Positions 61,454 to 64,000 of a stretch of 64,000 nucleotides of DNA are shown here, in pieces (the stretch's first letter is position 1; each line of letters opens with the position of its first letter). The DNA is taken from assembly GCA_946965045.2 (NCBI GenBank), contig OX337234.1:2914001-2978000 (forward strand), written 5' to 3'. The translations under genes were made by a program, and so were the position numbers. The notes beneath the pieces are model-generated. The model did not search any database. It was not told where the DNA came from and saw only the letters and a list, made by a program, of their open reading frames with translations. Source of the DNA: Epithemia pelagica. Lineage: Eukaryota; Bacillariophyta; Bacillariophyceae; Surirellales; Surirellaceae.

Positions 61454-64000
61454 ATGGTTAGTAGGTCATCCTCTGGTGCTGTGCAATCATTTGCAGCAGC
61501 ACAAAGTGCTGCAAGAGCAGCAATGGGTCCCCAGTCGCAACGACTGGGCAACTTGTATAGTCGACTCCCTGTTCGACACGGACAACGACGCTCTGGTTAT
61601 CAAACACTTACCGGAGTCGTGGAGTTTCAACAAGAGATTGATTGTTGTGTGTGTAGAGCCAAACACAACAACCTCCCCAAACCACACAGATCCCACCACA
61701 TGCTCTGTCCACTCAACACCAAAACAAAGGGAAAACCACACAAGACAAACGAACTGGGACAGATCAAGAGACTGGTGGATAAAGCAGCGAAGGAGAGGGA
61801 AAGAAACAACAAACAACCATTGTCTGAAGCTGAAAAGCACAGACCAGGGATCACCATGGAGGACTGGGAGGACTTCATGAAGCCGCGTCCCAATACGGCC
61901 AAAAAAGTGTTGAACCCAGGAAAACTCACTCTAGAGTCGTTGACAGGTGAGAAGTTGGCAGAAGGGAGAATGGGCGAAATCAGCAACGGTCAAAGTGTGA
62001 CAGTGACAGAGCTGCGCATGTCGGCTGAAAATTTCAAAAAGGAAATATTACATAGGGTTACACATGGTACATTCAACGGTATCACGTGTCCCAAGACAAT
62101 GCATGCGCTTGCCTCATTTATGCAAGAAGCGTGCCTGGGGACAAAGCGTGATACGAGTGTGCTATCAAACTTCTTTGACGGTATGGAGTTTTGTGTACCG
62201 GCCTGCGCTACCAACACGTGTGCTTTGTACGACTCGTTTTCTCGCCAGAAACTCTTGGTTGTGGATTGGGAACTCTTTTTTCCTGGAGAAGTACTCTTTT
62301 GCCCTCTATGCAATGGTAAACTCCATCGGACACGGAGTAATTTCTCCAAAAACAAGTGTCTTTTCCCCCTATTCGGAAGCTCTGGTCCCCCAAGATACGC
62401 CATTGTCATGCACTATAGGTGCTCGGCATGTAAAACATGCTTCCAAGGGAATGAAGGACGATTTTTAGCAAAACTCCCACCTTGGATGGCCATGGCATAC
62501 CCTGTGGAGCCAAAGTACGCTCGTGGGATGGCACATCTTACTCGAGATGCTACCCACATGCTAGAACACTCTATGCTGACCTACGGCAATGGAGATTATT
62601 TTTCTAGAATGATCTACAGTGGTATCAATACAGACTACAAAGACAGACAAACAAGGTACTATTCATTCTGTGCATCCACTGGCCAAAAAAGTGAGGACTA
62701 TCCCAAAAAGGATGGCGAGTGGCTGGTCAACTTCCCTCCACAAGGTGACACCATCCGTCAGCTGTATGACGATGCGGCTAGTTCCAATTGGAATTGGTGG
62801 GGTCTGTCGGATCATGATAGACACACGAGAGAAATGCAAATGGTGAGATGCGAACGAACATTTGCGAATGATCATACTCACCAGACAGTGAAAAACTATC
62901 CCTCAGCCTGTAAGGCAAAGGCCCTGTTTGACGTAGCCAACGAAAAAGGTGAGATCGCCTGTGCTATTCTCGTTGAAAATACCAAAATCCAGGAGGTGAG
63001 CCATGCTGTCGAACAGCTTGCTCGTCGGCCATGGTTTTGTCCGAAGGCCATGTATACTGATACATGGCCTTCTTCCATTGACTTCTGGGTCTTGATTTGG
63101 GGTGACGAGGTGAAGGGTTGCCTCGGCCTGTTTCATTTCCTGCAGAGAATTGTGAAGACTCTGCGACCAAGACACATTGATTATGGGCGAGCACTCCGTG
63201 ATCTCAAAATGGCCCTGTATGAGTATAATGATGAGGATATGAATAATGTCCTTCAAGCGCTGAAAGAAGGAAAAATGTCAAGTAGCAAGAAACAATACAC
63301 TGAGGGTGAGATACAGGATCTGCTCGACACTCCAGAGTTTGGACGAAGGTATGGAAAGTACATACGAAAAATGATCCGCTCGAAAGAAGTCATCATTGCG
63401 AAGCTGGAAGAATTCAAAGTGACCTATAAGGTCACTGCCTCACCAGGCAAGCCATCAGCAAGAGGTCGACGAGATCCGCGGACAAATCAACCTCTATTTA
63501 CGGAGGATACTCATCTCGCGATAGAAAATTGCAAACAAAAGGCAGTGTATTTGTCAGATCCACTACCACTTGAAGACATGTATTTGACAGTTGCAGCCAA
63601 CAAGAATTCACGCCACTCCTTACCTGAATACATTGCAGTCAGAGGGGAATCCAAGTTGGAGAGCTTCCACGACAACCTGGCAAACTTTGCAAATTGTGGA
63701 ATGCGTGAGAGCCTTGCAGACAATCTTAACCTACAGGGAACAGCGCATTACAATCTTACCATTCGATTCAAGCATCGATTGCTTGCAATGACTCTTGATG
63801 AGCGATCTCTTGTTCCAGCCGGATGGGAATGTGTGGTTCCTTATTGGAACCACACTGAACTGCGATTCATCAATGAAATGGCTGTGAGTTCTGGATCGCA
63901 ACAACAATTTCAATGGGTTGAAAACTTACCAGAAGACACTGGTGAACGCTTTTTTTCGGAATACTTGGCACAACAGAGCAGACGGAAATTGGAGATTCCG
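61454..64000 (+). CDS. Putative transposase, same uncharacterised family (copy 2, runs off window)
   Basis: An open frame of 849 codons from ATG 61454 to the window edge, with no stop. It matches copy 1 along its whole length with many substitutions: AAMGPQSQRLGNLYSR, finger CCVCRAK ... PHRSHHMLCP, KLLVVDWELFFPGEVLFCPLC, CSACKTCFQGNEGRFLAKLP, TYGNGDYFSRMIYSGIN, AMYTDTWPSSIDFW, LGLFHFLQRIVKTLR, MSSSKKQYTEGEI, RGESKLESFHDNL, FANCGMRESLADNL and LPEDTGERFFSEYL. The linker after the finger differs completely, and copy 1's Gln-rich tail region is not reached. Divergence is that of old paralogues, not a recent duplication, yet both frames are intact, which implies selection or recent activity of two related families. 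Confidence 0.75.
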   Translation, partial: MVSRSSSGAVQSFAAAQSAARAAMGPQSQRLGNLYSRLPVRHGQRRSGYQTLTGVVEFQQEIDCCVCRAKHNNLPKPHRSHHMLCPLNTKTKGKPHKTNELGQIKRLVDKAAKERERNNKQPLSEAEKHRPGITMEDWEDFMKPRPNTAKKVLNPGKLTLESLTGEKLAEGRMGEISNGQSVTVTELRMSAENFKKEILHRVTHGTFNGITCPKTMHALASFMQEACLGTKRDTSVLSNFFDGMEFCVPACATNTCALYDSFSRQKLLVVDWELFFPGEVLFCPLCNGKLHRTRSNFSKNKCLFPLFGSSGPPRYAIVMHYRCSACKTCFQGNEGRFLAKLPPWMAMAYPVEPKYARGMAHLTRDATHMLEHSMLTYGNGDYFSRMIYSGINTDYKDRQTRYYSFCASTGQKSEDYPKKDGEWLVNFPPQGDTIRQLYDDAASSNWNWWGLSDHDRHTREMQMVRCERTFANDHTHQTVKNYPSACKAKALFDVANEKGEIACAILVENTKIQEVSHAVEQLARRPWFCPKAMYTDTWPSSIDFWVLIWGDEVKGCLGLFHFLQRIVKTLRPRHIDYGRALRDLKMALYEYNDEDMNNVLQALKEGKMSSSKKQYTEGEIQDLLDTPEFGRRYGKYIRKMIRSKEVIIAKLEEFKVTYKVTASPGKPSARGRRDPRTNQPLFTEDTHLAIENCKQKAVYLSDPLPLEDMYLTVAANKNSRHSLPEYIAVRGESKLESFHDNLANFANCGMRESLADNLNLQGTAHYNLTIRFKHRLLAMTLDERSLVPAGWECVVPYWNHTELRFINEMAVSSGSQQQFQWVENLPEDTGERFFSEYLAQQSRRKLEIP
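63418..63436. repeat. Hairpin in copy 2 at the position equivalent to 59296-59331
   Basis: AGTGACC and GGTCACT with a five-base loop, a perfect 7-bp stem, within codons for EEFKVTYKVTASPG. Confidence 0.7.

Overview
The window looks like nuclear DNA of a eukaryotic microalga, most likely a diatom. I see short GT-AG introns (76-185 bp), single genes on both strands without operons or Shine-Dalgarno sites, many Ser/Gln/Asn-rich proteins, a candidate secondary-plastid targeting leader, and transposon families typical of diatoms (piggyBac, DIRS-like tyrosine-recombinase retroelements). I infer a pennate diatom with a TE-rich genome; no marker fixes the genus. I see no rRNA, tRNA or CRISPR.

Left part (1-22.6 kb) is ordinary single-copy gene space: a WD40 protein with a PIP-box-like motif (partial, minus), a two-exon short-chain dehydrogenase of the HSD17B10 type (minus), a two-exon F-box/SUKH/ApaG protein of the FBXO3 type (minus), a three-repeat MYB (minus), a small acidic protein (plus), a two-exon UCHL5 deubiquitinase (plus), a 2194-residue formin (plus), and a long RlmI-like methyltransferase with a degenerate pseudouridine-synthase-like region (plus).

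Middle part (22.6-38.6 kb) is a transposon nest inside a local duplication. Direct repeats of about 0.5 kb (22673-23229 and 38063-38556) bracket it; the right copy is the intact 3' end of a FkbM methyltransferase gene, the left copy a truncated relic. Inside lie an unrecognised 445-residue gene, then an outer pair of 30-bp inverted repeats (24940-24969 and 38029-38058). Between those sit a complete piggyBac element with TTAA target duplication (24978-28921) and a DIRS-like retroelement of roughly 9 kb with gag, RT/RNase H and tyrosine recombinase. Its gag and RT frames are separated by a single in-frame TGA, and gag carries an 18-G run at a frame change.

Right part (38.5-64 kb) returns to genes: FkbM and P-loop sulfotransferase-like type II membrane proteins (both minus), two low-complexity probable nuclear proteins facing away from each other across a long CAA microsatellite, a five-exon NCA2-type mitochondrial protein (minus) divergent from a CDIN1-type nuclease (plus), a decayed MFS transporter fragment, a protein with a possible Crinkler-like header (minus), and two tandem paralogous large proteins (57389-60694 and 61454 to the window edge). 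These two carry CxxC fingers, a DUF6729-like segment and DDE-nuclease-like motifs. I regard them as two copies of an uncharacterised transposase-like element, the best candidate in this window for something undescribed.

Intron junctions were read by eye from GT-AG signals, frame continuity and family conservation; family assignments are from memory of motifs, not from database searches.
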